From Zarea fungicola (taxonomy: Eukaryota > Ascomycota > Sordariomycetes > Hypocreales > Cordycipitaceae), in contig FWCC01000392.1 of the NCBI GenBank assembly GCA_900169235.1, positions 1 through 64,000 of the forward strand: a DNA stretch of 64,000 nt. The letters are read 5' to 3'. Below are positions 34,496-46,333 of this stretch, piece by piece. Positions within the stretch are counted from its first letter, which is position 1; every line of letters starts with the position of its first letter. Position numbers and translations under genes: made by a program. The notes under the pieces are model-generated. The model was not told where the DNA came from, ran no database searches, and saw nothing but the letters and a program-made list of their open reading frames with translations.

Positions 34496-36498
34496 ATGCC
34501 TCTAACTAGCGCTTCCCTCTTCCCAGGGCCACCAGAGGACCCTTATAAAATTGCATCCCGCCGGAGCGTAGTTCACAGCACCGAGGGCATCGTCAGTTGC
34601 TCCCAGCCATTGGCGGCCAAGTGCGGCCTCGAGATTTTGCGAGCCGGTGGCAATGCTGCGGTACGTCGCCCAGCTTTCCTGTATAGCTTTTCGTTTTTAA
34701 GTACATGTACTAACAATTTCTAGGATGCAGCTGTGGCTGTCGGTATGTCTCAATTCGGGAGCATTGTACTAAGCGACTAGACTAACGAAGAGCAGCCGCT
34801 GGTCTCAACATGACGGAGCCATGCTCTACCGGCATTGGAGGCGACATGTTTATTCTCTTCTGGGATGCCAAGGAAAAAAAAGTCAAGGCCATGAACGGCT
34901 CGGGACGCTCTGGATCTAAATACACGCTCGACCACGTGCGCTCCAAGCTCGGCCTCCAGGACGGCGAGCACGGCACCATCCCCAAGAACAGCACGCTTTC
35001 CGTCACCGTCCCCGGAGCCGCGGCCGGGTGGGTGGACACTGTTGAGAGGTTCGGTAGCGGCAAGGTCGATCTGGCTAGGATCCTGGCGCCTGCCATTGAG
35101 CTCGGCGAGAAGGGCTTCCCAGTGTCGGAAATCGCCGGTCACAGCGTTAGTTTTACAGGAACTGTCTACATGACGCTTGACCCTTCAACTAACGAATATG
35201 ACAATACATAGTGGATCAGCGCCGAGGAGCAAATTCGAAATGCCTCGCCCAACTTTGCCGAGATGCTAAAAAAGGACCCCGCCGCCGAGAATGGCGTGCG
35301 CTCCCCGCGTCCTGGCGAGATTATGAAGAACCCGACGCTGGCCAAGACATTCCGCACGCTCGCCGAGCAGGGCAAAGCCGGCTTCTACAGCGGACGCATC
35401 GCGCAAGAAATTGTAAAGGTCGTGCAGGATCTCGGCGGCAGCCTGGAGCTCGACGATCTCCAGCACCACCTCGAGTTTGGCAGCGAGCCCGTCGATGCCA
35501 TTTCGCTCAAGTTCCGCGGCCAGGGTCTCACGACCGACGACGCCGACGCAGGCATTGAAGTGTGGGAGCATCCGCCCAACGGCCAGGGCATCGTCGCCCT
35601 CATGGCCCTCGGCATCCTCCAGGAGCTCGAAAAGGCCGGGCAGATCCCCACGTTTACGCCCTCCGACTTTAACACGGCGCCGTACCTCCACGCCATCATC
35701 GAGGCGCTCCGTCTCTCCTTTGCCGACGGCAACTGGTTCATCGCCGATCCCAACGTCAGCAAGGTTCCCTCAGAGGCCCTCATCTCAGAGGCCTACCTTG
35801 CCGCGCGCGCCAAGCTCTTTGACCCGAAAAAGTCCCTAGCCGGCGTCGACCACGGCGACCCGTCGTCGCTAGAGTCCCCGGCCTTGCGCAGCAGCGACAC
35901 GGTGTATTTCACCGTGGCCGACGCCGAGGGCAACGCCGCATCCTTTATCAACTCAAACTACGCCGGGTTCGGCACCGCCATCATCCCCCGAGGCTGCGGC
36001 TTCACGCTGCAGAACCGCGGCGCCAACTTCTCCCTCACCCCCGGCCACCCCAACCAGGTAAGCCCCCGCAAGCGGCCGTACCACACCATCATCCCCGCGC
36101 TGGCGACCAACATCAAGGACGGGTCGCTGCACTCGTCGTTTGGCGTCATGGGCGCCTTCATGCAGCCGCAGGGCCACGTGCAGGTGCTCCTGGGCCAGGT
36201 CGTGGGCGGGCTCTCGCCGCAGGAGGCCCTGGACGCGCCGCGCATCTGCATCGGCGCGGGGTACGACGAGCCGAGCAACACGACGGGGTGGGTGGTGAGC
36301 GTCGAGGAGGGCATGCCGGCCGAGACGATTGAGGGATTGAGGCAGCTTGGCCACAACGTGAGCGTCGTGACGGGTCATGGGCGGTCATTGTTTGGTCGAG
36401 GGCAGATTATACGATACACGGTCGATCCGGTGGACAAGACGCCGATTTGGTCCGCGGGCAGCGATCCGCGCGCCGACGGAGCTGCGTATCCTTTGTAA
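34496..36498 (+). CDS. Gamma-glutamyltranspeptidase
   Basis: Four exons: 34496-34660, a 19-base micro-exon 34724-34742, 34796-35145 and 35212-36498. Introns are 53-66 bp with CTAAC branch sites. The product is 606 residues. The micro-exon is needed to build [30 protein letters not shown], the family's N-terminal core. The Ntn-hydrolase threonine is Thr408 in [15 protein letters not shown], where self-cleavage gives large and small subunits. [14 protein letters not shown] ([13 protein letters not shown]) and [14 protein letters not shown] follow. No signal peptide is seen, so this is the non-secreted fungal type. It transfers or hydrolyses gamma-glutamyl groups of glutathione and its conjugates. 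It lies tail to tail with glutaredoxin 5, 238 bases away. Confidence 0.94.
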
Positions 36499-36736
36499 AT
36501 GTAAATAAATACACGAAGAAAATGTGAAGAAAATAGCACAATAAAAATAGAATGGAAAATCGCCCTTGTAGGCCATCATGTGAATTTGTTCTAAATCCTG
36601 CCAAATTCGTAGCAGTTTCGATATTGTACAAAAAGGTTGCCTCCACCTTGCATCTTACATGCCAATGCAAAGACGAAAAGTATAAAGTATTCTTATTTCC
36701 TTGGATCGCTTTGTATCTCATTCTTTTGTGTCCGGT

Positions 36737-37279
36737 CTACTCCTCGCCCTCGACAACCAGCTTCTTCTCATCCAACATCTTGGCCAAGTCGCCATTCTTG
36801 TGCATCGAGACCAAAATGTCGCAGCCGCCGACAAACTCCTTTTCAACGTAGAGCTGAGGAATCGTGGGCCAGTCCGAGTACTCCTTGATGCCCTCGCGCA
36901 GCTCCGGGTCCTCGAGGACGTTGAAGGCGGCGAACTTCTCCGGGTTGACGCCCTGGACGCCGAGGATCTGGATGGCGGCGCGGGAGAAGCCGCACTGGGG
37001 CGTCTCGGGGGTGCCCTTCATGAAGAGCACGACGGGGGCCGAGGCGACGGCCTCGTCAATGGCGGCGCGCGTCTTGTCGGAGAGCAGTCGGATCTGCTGC
37101 TGTCTCGCTGCGATGGCGAACTTGGGGGCCGCAGTCGCTGTGGTGGCGAGTCGGCCGAGTCGGGCCGGACGGGCCGCTTGGCGGGTTACGTTCTAAAGGG
37201 CAAGTAGTTAGCAAAGGATTTGGGAATTGGGAGTTGCCAGCCGAGCGGAGTGTACCAGGGCAATTGATCGCGCAAACAT
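36737..37279 (-). CDS. GRX5: Mitochondrial monothiol glutaredoxin 5
   Basis: Two exons: 37279-37256 (only 8 codons) and 37192-36737, with a 63-bp intron (branch GCTAAC, acceptor TTTAG). The product is 159 residues. The N-terminal ~35 residues are Arg/Ala-rich with no acidic residues, a mitochondrial targeting sequence interrupted by the intron. The monothiol active site CGFS is at Cys75 in [21 protein letters not shown] and the glutathione-binding GGCDI follow. Grx5 passes [2Fe-2S] clusters from the Isu scaffold to later Fe-S carriers in mitochondria, with glutathione as a ligand. Length and residues are complete. Confidence 0.95.
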
Positions 37280-37707
37280 GATTGCTGTGGTGGATGTGGA
37301 AGTGGCAATGATGAAATCGGACGAGAGCTTGCGCTGAAAAGTTGGCTTGGGTGGCTGACCAATCAACGGTGCTGCGTTTGTCTGGGCAGGCCAGCACAAG
37401 ACTGCAGCATAAGAAGGCAGAATTTGGGCTTGATCAAGGCAGAAGAAATATGTAAATTTTTGAAACAATCTTTTATTTTTTGTTTTGTTAATTAAATAAT
37501 TAAAGTTTTATAAAATAACGTCCAAGGTTGGGTTGTTCGGTCCAACGGCAAGGCTGAGCTGTCTCTGTTTGCCCAGCCAGCTGTAAGTGCAGACATTGTT
37601 CGCAACTACAAACCTCCACCACCACCACAACTGCAAAGAAAATTAAAACAAGAATTTAAAAACTCCAAAAGATTTCAAACCAACTAAACGTCTCGCGTCT
37701 TTATAAA
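37280..37707. promoter_or_regulatory. Divergent promoter region between GRX5 and the coiled-coil gene
   Basis: 428 bases separate the two start codons on opposite strands. The region contains an A/T-rich core near 37450-37515 and a CCACCACCACCAC tract at 37615-37629. Shared regulation of the two genes is possible but not shown. Confidence 0.4.
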
Positions 37708-38582
37708 ATGGCTACTGCTGAAAATCCAAATACCTCATTCATCTCCCTCCGCGACCGACTACGCACACCAGAATGCTCCCAGTTCTCCAGCCGAGTCGCC
37801 CAGACCCGCGTCGGCTCGCCCAAGCTCCAAGAGCATCTCTTTTCCGAATTGCGTAAAATACTCGCCAAGCATTTGCCACATGCGAATCCAGAGAAGCCTA
37901 GTGAGATTATCTCGGCGAGTGAAAATTATTTGCTGCTGGAGCAACTTGCCAGTGAGGAGCGCGCCCATTAGAGCCACCCAGCAAACGGAGACACTAACAC
38001 AAGGATGCTGCCATGCAGGTTCTCTCGCCGCTACTGGTTCCAATATCCATCAAAAGAACATATCCGAAATCGACAAGGTGCATGAAGCAGTCGCTGAAAT
38101 GATTCTCCAATTCTCCCGCGATTCGGACCAGGTGGCAGCCCAGACTACCTCATTGTACGAGACCATGGCGCAGCCACTCGCCGAGCTCCCCTGTCCAAGC
38201 CGAGACGGACAGGCAGAGACCATTGGCGACCACCTTACCCTGCTGCAGGAGGAATTTGCCAACGCCGATGATCGAATCCAGGCGCTCCGTGAAAAATGGC
38301 TGGCCTGTTTCGCTACAGAGCAGGAGGCATGGCAGCGATTAACCAGCGACGAGACGGGCGAACCGAGAGCGGAATTGGAGCTGCAGAACCTAGTCACAGC
38401 CGTCGACGAGCTGACGGCCAAGGCAGAGGCGGAGATGAAGAAGATTGAAGAGGCAAGTCCTTGGACAAGAGCAAGACATGCTACCACTTGCCACGGACAG
38501 AACCGCTGACACCATGCAGGAGTATGCGGAATACATTCAGCTTGAAAGTCTCAAAGTCATGCAGACATTGATGGAGGGCTAA
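37708..38582 (+). CDS. Coiled-coil protein of unknown function with a GC-AG intron
   Basis: Three exons: 37708-37951, 38019-38452 and 38520-38582, giving 246 residues. The first intron is GT-AG (67 bp, branch CACTAAC). The second (67 bp) starts GCAAGT, a GC-AG intron with CTGAC branch. The acidic, Leu/Ala-rich protein is predicted to be mostly helical, with heptad-like stretches at ~85-150 (NISEIDKVHEAVAEMI) and ~165-246 (AEAEMKKIEEEYAEYIQLE). There is no signal peptide, membrane helix or catalytic motif. It resembles the small helical subunits of kinetochore or similar complexes in style only. The spliced frame is consistent, so the gene is probably real. Confidence 0.72.
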
Positions 38583-39125
38583 TCACTGCAACGCGAAAAA
38601 GTATTACAGACAAACCGGATCAAGTCTTCTTGCTTTATTAATCATGGACAATAGTTTGAGCTCCTCTTTTCGTCGTCTGTAGTAACCTGGGTCCCAGCCT
38701 CTTTCATTATTAGCTTTAAATTGACCTCAAATCACGCAATCTGTCAAGGTAAAGTGTATTAAAAGTGCATCATGCTAATATTTCCATTACTATTTCCCCG
38801 TCATGTCTTCTCCTCACTGTCCAAAAAGTACGTAAAGTCCTGCTCAATGTCGAGCGGCCTGAACTCTGCTGCTTTTCCAAGTCCCGTAAAATAGACTTGA
38901 GAGTGCTCAAAGTCACATACAAAATTTATGGGCATGAAATTTAGTTGTAGAATTCTTCTTGAGCTCAATCTGCAGCTAGCCAAGGGTCTACTTAACAGGT
39001 TTCATAGCAAGTCGGAGTTGGTGTGCAGGGACCACAGGTAGCAGCCACCGTCTTTACCTTGGTAGCTTCAGAGAAGCTCTCTTCGGCCATGTTCCCATGG
39101 ACAAGAATAGGACCACATGCTCTTT
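38583..39125. other. Intergenic spacer
   Basis: About 540 bases between convergent genes, with no supported gene. It should hold both 3' untranslated regions. Confidence 0.4.
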
Positions 39126-39353
39126 CTAGCATCTTGGTCCATCCCGTAGGTGATCTTCACAGGTGCCAAAACGGGGATTAAAAACCGAACGCGGACCACA
39201 ACTCCGGACAACACAGCGGGAGCCATCGCATTGCTGGTACTTTGTACAGTCCCCAAGATACGGAAGAATATCGACTGCATGGAACTGGGGTACAGGGCCA
39301 CCACGGCTACTTTGGACAAATGCTAGGCCAAGGAGGAGACTGACTGGATTCAT
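39126..39353 (-). CDS. Small secreted CBM14 / Avr4-like cysteine-rich protein
   Basis: Single exon, 75 residues. The first ~18 residues form a short signal peptide (hydrophobic VSLLLGLAFV). The remainder matches a chitin-binding type-2 (CBM14, peritrophin-A) domain: DCTKYQQCDG, then RSCGPRSVFNPRFGTCED and a final Cys. Six cysteines lie at 36, 42, 47, 52, 65 and 75. The usual first CBM14 cysteine is missing and an additional one appears at 47, so disulfide pairing may differ. In plant pathogens Avr4-type CBM14 effectors coat fungal chitin and shield it from chitinases. Here this role is an inference. The gene is short but cysteine spacing and signal peptide support it. Confidence 0.72.
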   Translation of the reverse strand: MNPVSLLLGLAFVQSSRGGPVPQFHAVDILPYLGDCTKYQQCDGSRCVVRSCGPRSVFNPRFGTCEDHLRDGPRC

Positions 39354-40276
39354 GGTAGCTGCATATAAACAATTGGTTGTGCTTCATATGACTGGGTTAA
39401 TGCTAATACAATACCGGAGTGGGTAGGGATATGGAGATGGAGAATTATAAGAGTGGTAAGAAAGGCGAGTAAATGGCTTTACTGCCACCAGATGTAGATG
39501 GAGGAACCGCTGATTTATTCCTCCCTTGGTCATACGGGTCAGATGTTCATGTAAGACAGTATGGTATGAAGAAATCCTGTCCCACGAATGACCCGCAGTA
39601 CGTTGTCTCATGAGAACAACGCCAATTGAATGCTTTCCTCATCAAACGCCCTTTAAGTGTCCATATTCTCTTTCCCAACAATCGCTTTATCCAAGTCGCA
39701 CCCGACTTTGCTCGGCGTCGTGCCGTCACAGGTTGCGGTCCCATTATTACTATCAAGGATTACTTTTCCCTATTCCGAAATGATGATGAAACAAAAAGTT
39801 CAGTAGTATAGAGTTGAAATGCATTTTCTTTCTGTAAACTCAATATATGTTGTGGCTACAAATAAAGCGTGCAGAGACTGCTGTCGTCTTGACCTTGATT
39901 GCGATTCGCAGTCCACTTGGCTGGCGAGACCTTCTCTACCACACCATTGGAGTGCGGGTATAAAAAGGGACATTCGTTCCGCCCTATGTGTGCTTTATAT
40001 GTAATATTTTATCTGCTATGTACATTCATGCGTTGTATCGTGTCGTTACTCTCTTCCCTCCATTTTCCCATTCCTCCTTTCGTGGCACTTGTATCTATAT
40101 TCCCATTCCAAAGCAACAAAAACTCCAGCCGATATGGCGTAATAAATCTCTAGCACCGAGCAGAAATCCATTAATCTTTTTCATCTCAAAACAAAGGAAA
40201 TAAATCCTTTTTAAAAAAAAGGTGTCGTTCATGCAGCGTCGTGTCAAGCCTCTTTCGTGAGCTGGGTACGACGAGC
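39354..40276. other. Intergenic region
   Basis: About 0.9 kb between two minus-strand genes, including the promoter of the CBM14 gene (TATA-like TTTATATGC on the minus strand just upstream). No further gene is supported. Confidence 0.4.
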
Positions 40277-41581
40277 CTACTGCTTCGTCTTCTCGTCGAC
40301 GACAACACCCCACTCGTGGGACACGTTGCCGTACATAATGTCACCAATCCAGGTCTTGATCTTGGTGGTGATTTCGCCAGCCTTGCCCTCGGGACCCATG
40401 GGGATGTTGATGTCCTTGCCGCGGTGGTGGATCTGGGAGACGGGGCAGATGAAGTACTAGGAAAGTAAGTTAGTTCAGCAATAAAAAAGAAAGAAAGAAA
40501 GAAAGAAAGGCAAAGGTTCACTTACAGCAGTGCCGGCGGCAAACGACTCGAGAATGCGGCCCTCGGCATCAGCCTCGACAACCTCGTCAATGGTATACTT
40601 GCGCTCCGTAATCTCAATCTCCTCGCCGAGGTGCTTGCGCGCCAGCTCAACCGCCGACCGGCGCGTGACGCCATCCAGAATCAGCTTGTCGTCCAGCGGC
40701 GCCGTAATCAGCTCCTTCTTCCCATCTTTACGCTTCCACACGATGAAGAAGTTTGACGCACCCGCCTCGGTGCACTCCGCCTGCGGGCCGTACAGCCACA
40801 GGATCTGATGATAGCCGCGACGGCGCGCGTCTGCCGTGGCCATGAGCGAGGGACCATAGTTGGCTCCCACCTTGGCGTACCCGAACCCGCCAACCCACGC
40901 GCGCACCATGTCCTCGGGCGAGGTGTGAAGACGCATGCCCCCGGGCGGATTATCCAGACGGGGCATGTACGTGACGATGATGTACAGCATGGCCTCGCGG
41001 GGCGCCTGCACGCCCAGCTGCGACTGCGTGCCGATGAGGGTCGGGCGCAGGTACAGGAACTGGCCTGGCTTGTCGCGCGGCAGCCACTTGGGCCCGTCCA
41101 CCTCGAGGAGGGCCATGATGAGCCGCTCCAGCTGCTCGGGTGCGAAAGTGGGCAGCGAGATGCGGCCCGCCGACATGTTCATGCGGGCGCAGTTGCGGTC
41201 CGGGCGAAAGACGCGGAGGCGCCCGTCATAACCACGAAAGACCTTGAGACCCTCGAAGCACTCGGTCGCGTAGTGCAGGCAGGACGCCGTGGGCATGAGG
41301 CTCAGGGGTCCGTAGGGCTTCAGCTCGGGTGCAGACCAGCCCGTCGAGGCGGACCAGTTGGCGAGCACCATGTGGTCGGTGGCAATGGTCTCGGTGCCGG
41401 CGTTGGCGACGGCCTCATCGGGCACTTCGCGTGGGTTCTGGGTGTAGACGTAGGTGAGCTTGGAGGCATCGAGCTCGGCGAGGACAGGCATCTGGTTGGC
41501 GCCATTGAGGAGGGCTTCCTTACGCTCGACGGCCGCGGCCGTGAGGTTGACGTCTTGAGTCTTGATGGCAGAGGGAGACAT
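40277..41581 (-). CDS. Branched-chain amino acid aminotransferase
   Basis: Two exons: 41581-40526 and 40456-40277, with a 69-bp intron that holds a GAAA microsatellite. The product is 411 residues. Landmarks of class IV PLP aminotransferases: SCLHYATECFEGLKVFRG, FLYLRPTLIGT, the PLP Lys237 in GGFGYAKVGANYGPS, CTEAGASNFF, LDGVTRRS, ESFAAGTAYFICPV and, at the C-terminus, GDIMYGNVSHEWGV. It transfers amino groups between Leu/Ile/Val and 2-oxoglutarate in branched-chain amino acid synthesis and breakdown. No clear mitochondrial presequence is seen, so it may be the cytosolic form. The intron lies exactly within AGTAYF, giving strong support to the splice. Confidence 0.96.
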
Positions 41582-43764
41582 GGTTGGGATATGTTTGTTG
41601 GTTTGTCCAATTGGGGGAAATTGGAAAAGAAGAAGAATACAACCAAAAGTATATGACAAAGGAAAAAGAAGAGAAGAAAAAAAGAGCAGGAGGAGGGGCA
41701 GTGTTTAAGAGTTATGGAGTAATGAGTCAAAGAAACTCTTGGAGGACGGTGTGGTGGGCCAAAGGGCGAAAAATCCTAGCCGCGTAACAGGGGGTTTGGC
41801 GGCGCAAGAAGGAGGGGAGAGACAAGGGCAGATTCTCCACGCTGGCGTTATCACGGCTTAAACAGGAAATAAAAAGAACAGGGGTCTATATGAAGTTCTT
41901 CTACGAGTTCAGGTCCCTGTTTCCAATGATGGCCCGTCAAGTATGAAGTGGTGGTTGAATTGGCCGAAAGGATAGCCACGAGTTATGTTTCGGGTTAAAA
42001 AAAAATACGCCGAGCGACATGAACAATTTTCAGCTTGCCTCAGAAAGACTACAATTGCCAAGCGGGGAGTGGCCATCTATCTGAAAGGTGTCCGCATGGG
42101 ACAGCCACAGAGTTTACACTACGCAACATGGAACAATGGCTGTTGGCAGCCGTGTTTTGTCATCGTTTGCTTCATTCTAGCGGTAAAAGAATGACGCAAA
42201 CGGAGGGCAAGCCAGCCTGGAGGGTTGTGTGAGTTGCATAGCAACGCCATGTCGCAGCCGGAATGTTAGCGGAGGCCGACAAGGTCTGACGGCCGTAAGA
42301 GCAATTTAATTAAAAGCAAATCAGAAACTCGCTTGCCATCATACAGTGAGATCATACTCCCAACAAGGGGCGTCGGAAACAACCCCAGAAATTAAAATAA
42401 AAAATTCAAAACAGGCCAGGTGACCAGTTTTTTTGTTGGCTGGTGTCTTGAGCCGATGGTGGCGGAATGGAGTCAAAGAAGGGGGACGGAAAAAAAAACC
42501 TAAAATGGCCCGCAACTGCCCGGACGCCCGTATTTGTGCTAAAGCCGCCCACCCCGCCGCCCCGGACCGGGTATTTTGTCGCGGACGGAAAAGGGGACGG
42601 AAAGGAAGCCTGCAGGAAGAGTTGGCCATGGTTGAAGAGGTCTTCTTCTTCATGCTACTCATCCTGCCCAACAATGAGTATAAAACTCCCAAAATAAAGT
42701 AAAATTAACAAGTTTGGTATGGCTTGCTCGCGGCCCTGGGCGGCTCTCACTGTTGCTCGGCGTGCGGAATGCCTCCGGGGGCGGGAACATCGGCCGAGTT
42801 TCGTCTGTGTGCTCACTATGGAGTCATCTTTACAGGCAAATCATGCTTGACCAGATTTCTACCTGCTTGAGGCTACGCCGATGTCGCACCCCACATAGGC
42901 TAACGAGTCCCACGATCTCATCGCCGTGCTTATCTGACATGAAGGCTACTGGTAGGCGTGACGCAATGGGCAAGGAAAGAATAATAATAAGAGAATGAGC
43001 CAGATAAGAAAATATGGAAAAATAAAATAAAATAGTTGTACAGGCGGTGTACATGATGATAGCCATCAATGCCGACAGCGCCTACATGTCTTGTCAACCA
43101 AATGGCGGACATTGCGTATTGACTGAAACTGCCCTAGTCTGCGCCCTAGTCGCCTAGCATTAATTACTAAACTAATCTCCACCACCAGCAAAAACTGGCA
43201 CAAACCCCTCTTTGGCCTGCTCTTCTCAGCAAGGTGCGCGGCGGAAAGGCGCAGCGACACGCCGGGGGTAGCCGAGCGTTGGTCACGCAAGCCAACATAT
43301 TGTCTTGAGCCGAGCCATGATAAGCCTCTTTCATGCTCACACCCTTGCAGCCAATAACCAGTTTACATGTCACTTATCAATTCTGTATCACGTCACTGTA
43401 GTTTAGACGGTGCAATTATACAGCCGTCTCCAAGCAGCCCACGGAACAGCCATGGAACAACCATGGATCATGGAACAACCGTGGAGTCTCCGCCGATCGC
43501 ATTCAGCTTTCCAGATTTCTCAACCACATCACCTCTGTCCTTGACAACCTTGCAATCACGATAAAAATCAGGCACGCATATTTCAGTGATAATCATAACC
43601 CGTTCCACGACACAATGGCAAAATACATGACACGATACACGACGCAATGACATAGACATAGCCGAGACAGACATGAAACATGAAACACGTGTATATTTCC
43701 ACGGCCTACATACATCATCCATCCTTTCCTCCCCACACTCATCTACCCTCTACCCCCAACTCCT
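41582..43764. other. Intergenic region with purine-rich leader
   Basis: About 2.2 kb. 41625-41700 is a purine-rich stretch just upstream of the aminotransferase ATG and is probably leader or promoter. The rest has no supported gene. Small direct repeats of the type CATGGAACAACC occur at 43447-43485. Confidence 0.45.
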
Positions 43765-44487
43765 CTAAACAAAGTTGACCTTGCCAAAGTACTTGGAAAT
43801 GTGAAAGCTCGCCTTGTCCGGCACGCTCCACGCACCCAGGCCCTGGTTGGGGTACGTCTCGGGGCTCACCGTCGTCCTGAAGAAGTTCATGCGCCACTTG
43901 GTGCCCTTTGCCTTGCCCACGTCGACGTTGAACGCGCCCAGCGGGATCTTGGTCTTGCTCACCCACAGCTTCTTGGGCTTGTCCAGCGTCGTGACCGCCG
44001 AGAAGCCCCACGCGGGCGGGTGCGAGATGAAGGCGTTGTCAAAGGGGGCGCCGGGCGCGCGATCCTTGGACGGGTTGAAGATGAAGGCGTTGAAGGTGAC
44101 GTTGTTGGGGTTCACCTCGAACTCGAGGTACGTCTGCGGGTCGTCGGTGCCCTTGTAGATGAAGGCCTCCATGACCTCGTACTCCCAGATGGCGTCGTTG
44201 GTGCCCTGCGTCGGGTCAAAGTAAAAGTTGACCTCGTCGCGCGCCGTAAAGGTAATCTCAATCGAGCTGTCCGAGTAGCACAGGTCCACCTGCGTCTCGG
44301 GGAAGGGCTGCTTGTCCGGCACGCTCTTGTTGTACCGCACCGTGCCCACGCGCGGGCAGGCGGGCACGTTGACGCTGGGCACATTGCAGTTGCTGCTGGA
44401 AGAGGAAGAGGCCGAGACGTCGGCCGCAGGGCTGGCAGCGGCGAGGCTGGCGGCCGTGGTGGCGGCGAGGAGAATGGAACGAAGCAT
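43765..44487 (-). CDS. Secreted CBM9-like (DOMON-type) carbohydrate-binding protein
   Basis: Single exon, 240 residues. The signal peptide MLRSILLAATTAASLAAAS is followed by a Ser-rich linker with seven consecutive serines. The remainder is one beta-sandwich-type domain with DLCYSDSSIEITFTARDEVNFYFD, DAIWEYEVMEAFIYKGTDDPQTYLEFEVNP and WRMNFFRT. These are features of the fungal family annotated as carbohydrate-binding domain family 9-like. No enzyme module is attached, so it probably binds sugars or a small ligand outside the cell. The ATG at 44487 was chosen over the in-frame codon at 44538 because it starts the signal peptide. Confidence 0.8.
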   Translation of the reverse strand: MLRSILLAATTAASLAAASPAADVSASSSSSSNCNVPSVNVPACPRVGTVRYNKSVPDKQPFPETQVDLCYSDSSIEITFTARDEVNFYFDPTQGTNDAIWEYEVMEAFIYKGTDDPQTYLEFEVNPNNVTFNAFIFNPSKDRAPGAPFDNAFISHPPAWGFSAVTTLDKPKKLWVSKTKIPLGAFNVDVGKAKGTKWRMNFFRTTVSPETYPNQGLGAWSVPDKASFHISKYFGKVNFV

Positions 44488-46333
44488 CTTTGGGCGGGAA
44501 GAAAAATGTACCAAACAAAAAGGGTGAGTTGAGTACAAGAGAGCTTGCAGGACTAATCCAAGGAGCCTCCTACATCTACGATAGGGAGCTGGGGGGAAGC
44601 TCGATATTTGTATTCGTCCAGCTTGCTTTTTTTACCCCAACCAGCTTCGTTCACTCGACAGGGATAATTAAACGGCATCGTAGGATTTTGGGGAAGGCAT
44701 GCACTCGTAAACAATGCCAATTCAGCTGAGGCGGGGTTTGTCCTGTTTGTTTTCGTATCGAATGCACCCATCGCATGCACCACCCAGCTATTGTTGGAGT
44801 AGCTCCTCCAGCGCGAGGCATACCTTTGGGTAAAATGTGACGTTGCTACTACAAAGTCGGCAGGCAGCTCAAGCTGCAGCGGTACGCATCCAATTGGTTA
44901 GGCAACTCCCATATATATCCTAGCCATTAACAGGGGGGAAATGCGCCAGCTTGGGCGTATGCTCCGGGTGGCTAATTGAAAATGCCCAGAAAAAACCAGC
45001 CACAGTTGCCCGTGTTCATATGCGAGCTGCAGGTAGCTGGCTAGCTAGCTTCTTCTGTAACTGGAGCAATGAGGGCAAATGAGGCTGGGCAGGGCCATGC
45101 ATACCAGTGCGACCATGCATCTTAATTTACATTGGCTGGGCTTTTATAGATGTGGGAATATGTCATGTAACATTGCGACTCTTTCAATAATCGACTGGGG
45201 GGCGAGAGGGGAAGCAAAGAGGGGAAACGACTCAAGGACGAAGAAAACAAAGGACCGACTGGCCCCCAAACTCCGCATTGCTCAATAGTTACCGTTCTAT
45301 GTATCTCTTGATATGATATAGTAAACGTCCCAACTAATTGGCATGCGGGGAAGCAAGCAATGAAACAAAACGGCATCCGACCAGTGCTTATTGTGGGAAT
45401 TACCACGCGAAAAAGACGGAACCCCGTGCCGCTCAGGGGAAAGGACCAAGACGAGCTAGCTTGGTAGCCAGTCAGGATACCCTATGGCTGAGCAGTCAAC
45501 TCGCTAGCAACTTGGTGGGTTGCAAGCAACTCGATAGTCCAGTTTTAGTAGGGCAGGTCGTGCATGAAAGAATCCCGTCTCCGTGCATGACAGAACCGGA
45601 AAACCCGACGATTGGTGTCACCAGGTCAACCGCCGTTTCTTTTCAAATTAAAGGAGCTTAATTCTGGCTACACTCAAAGACAGCCCGTATATACATGCGT
45701 GCGCAAGCCACATAGCTAGCAGCAGTATCTCGATGTGTTTCCTGTTATCGAGAGCCAAATGGCTGCGTACCTTATCCTGCTGTATCAGGGTGTTGAGCTC
45801 AACATCCCTCAAGTCCGTTTACATAGGCAAATCTTGTGTACAATAGGGCTCAGATAATATCCCGCCCCAATTCTTATAGTCCCAGATTACCGGCGCACCC
45901 TCCCTGCCATAAGAAATCGCTCCCGAGAAAATCCAACGTCGTTGCCGAGGTCGAGGTTCTATCGAGTTGTTTCCTGCTTTCTATAGTTTATTAGTATTCC
46001 TATACCAATTCATATAGTATCACTAATAATACCCAGGGAAGAAATAATGTAATGAGGATCTGTACCGGTGCCATTGATCCAGCTCTCGCCAGAGAAAATC
46101 CGGCGCTCCGATTCGATCGCCTCGAGTGACTTCCATTGATACGAAGACAGCACCTGTAATTTGGTACTATAAAACTGGGCGAAAGTATCCCCCGAGTCTT
46201 ATTGCGCATATATTTTGCCTGTGTTGATGGTCTTTTCGGATGTTGAAGTCAACACAATGATACAGCAAGATAATGCTCCTAGTCCTTTGGCGCTCAACAC
46301 CAGGAAACACACCGCGATGACCTATCCGGGCGA

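Noticed and set aside
40808..41656. 282-codon frame antisense to the aminotransferase
   Set aside because: Shadow frame of a highly biased, clearly real gene.
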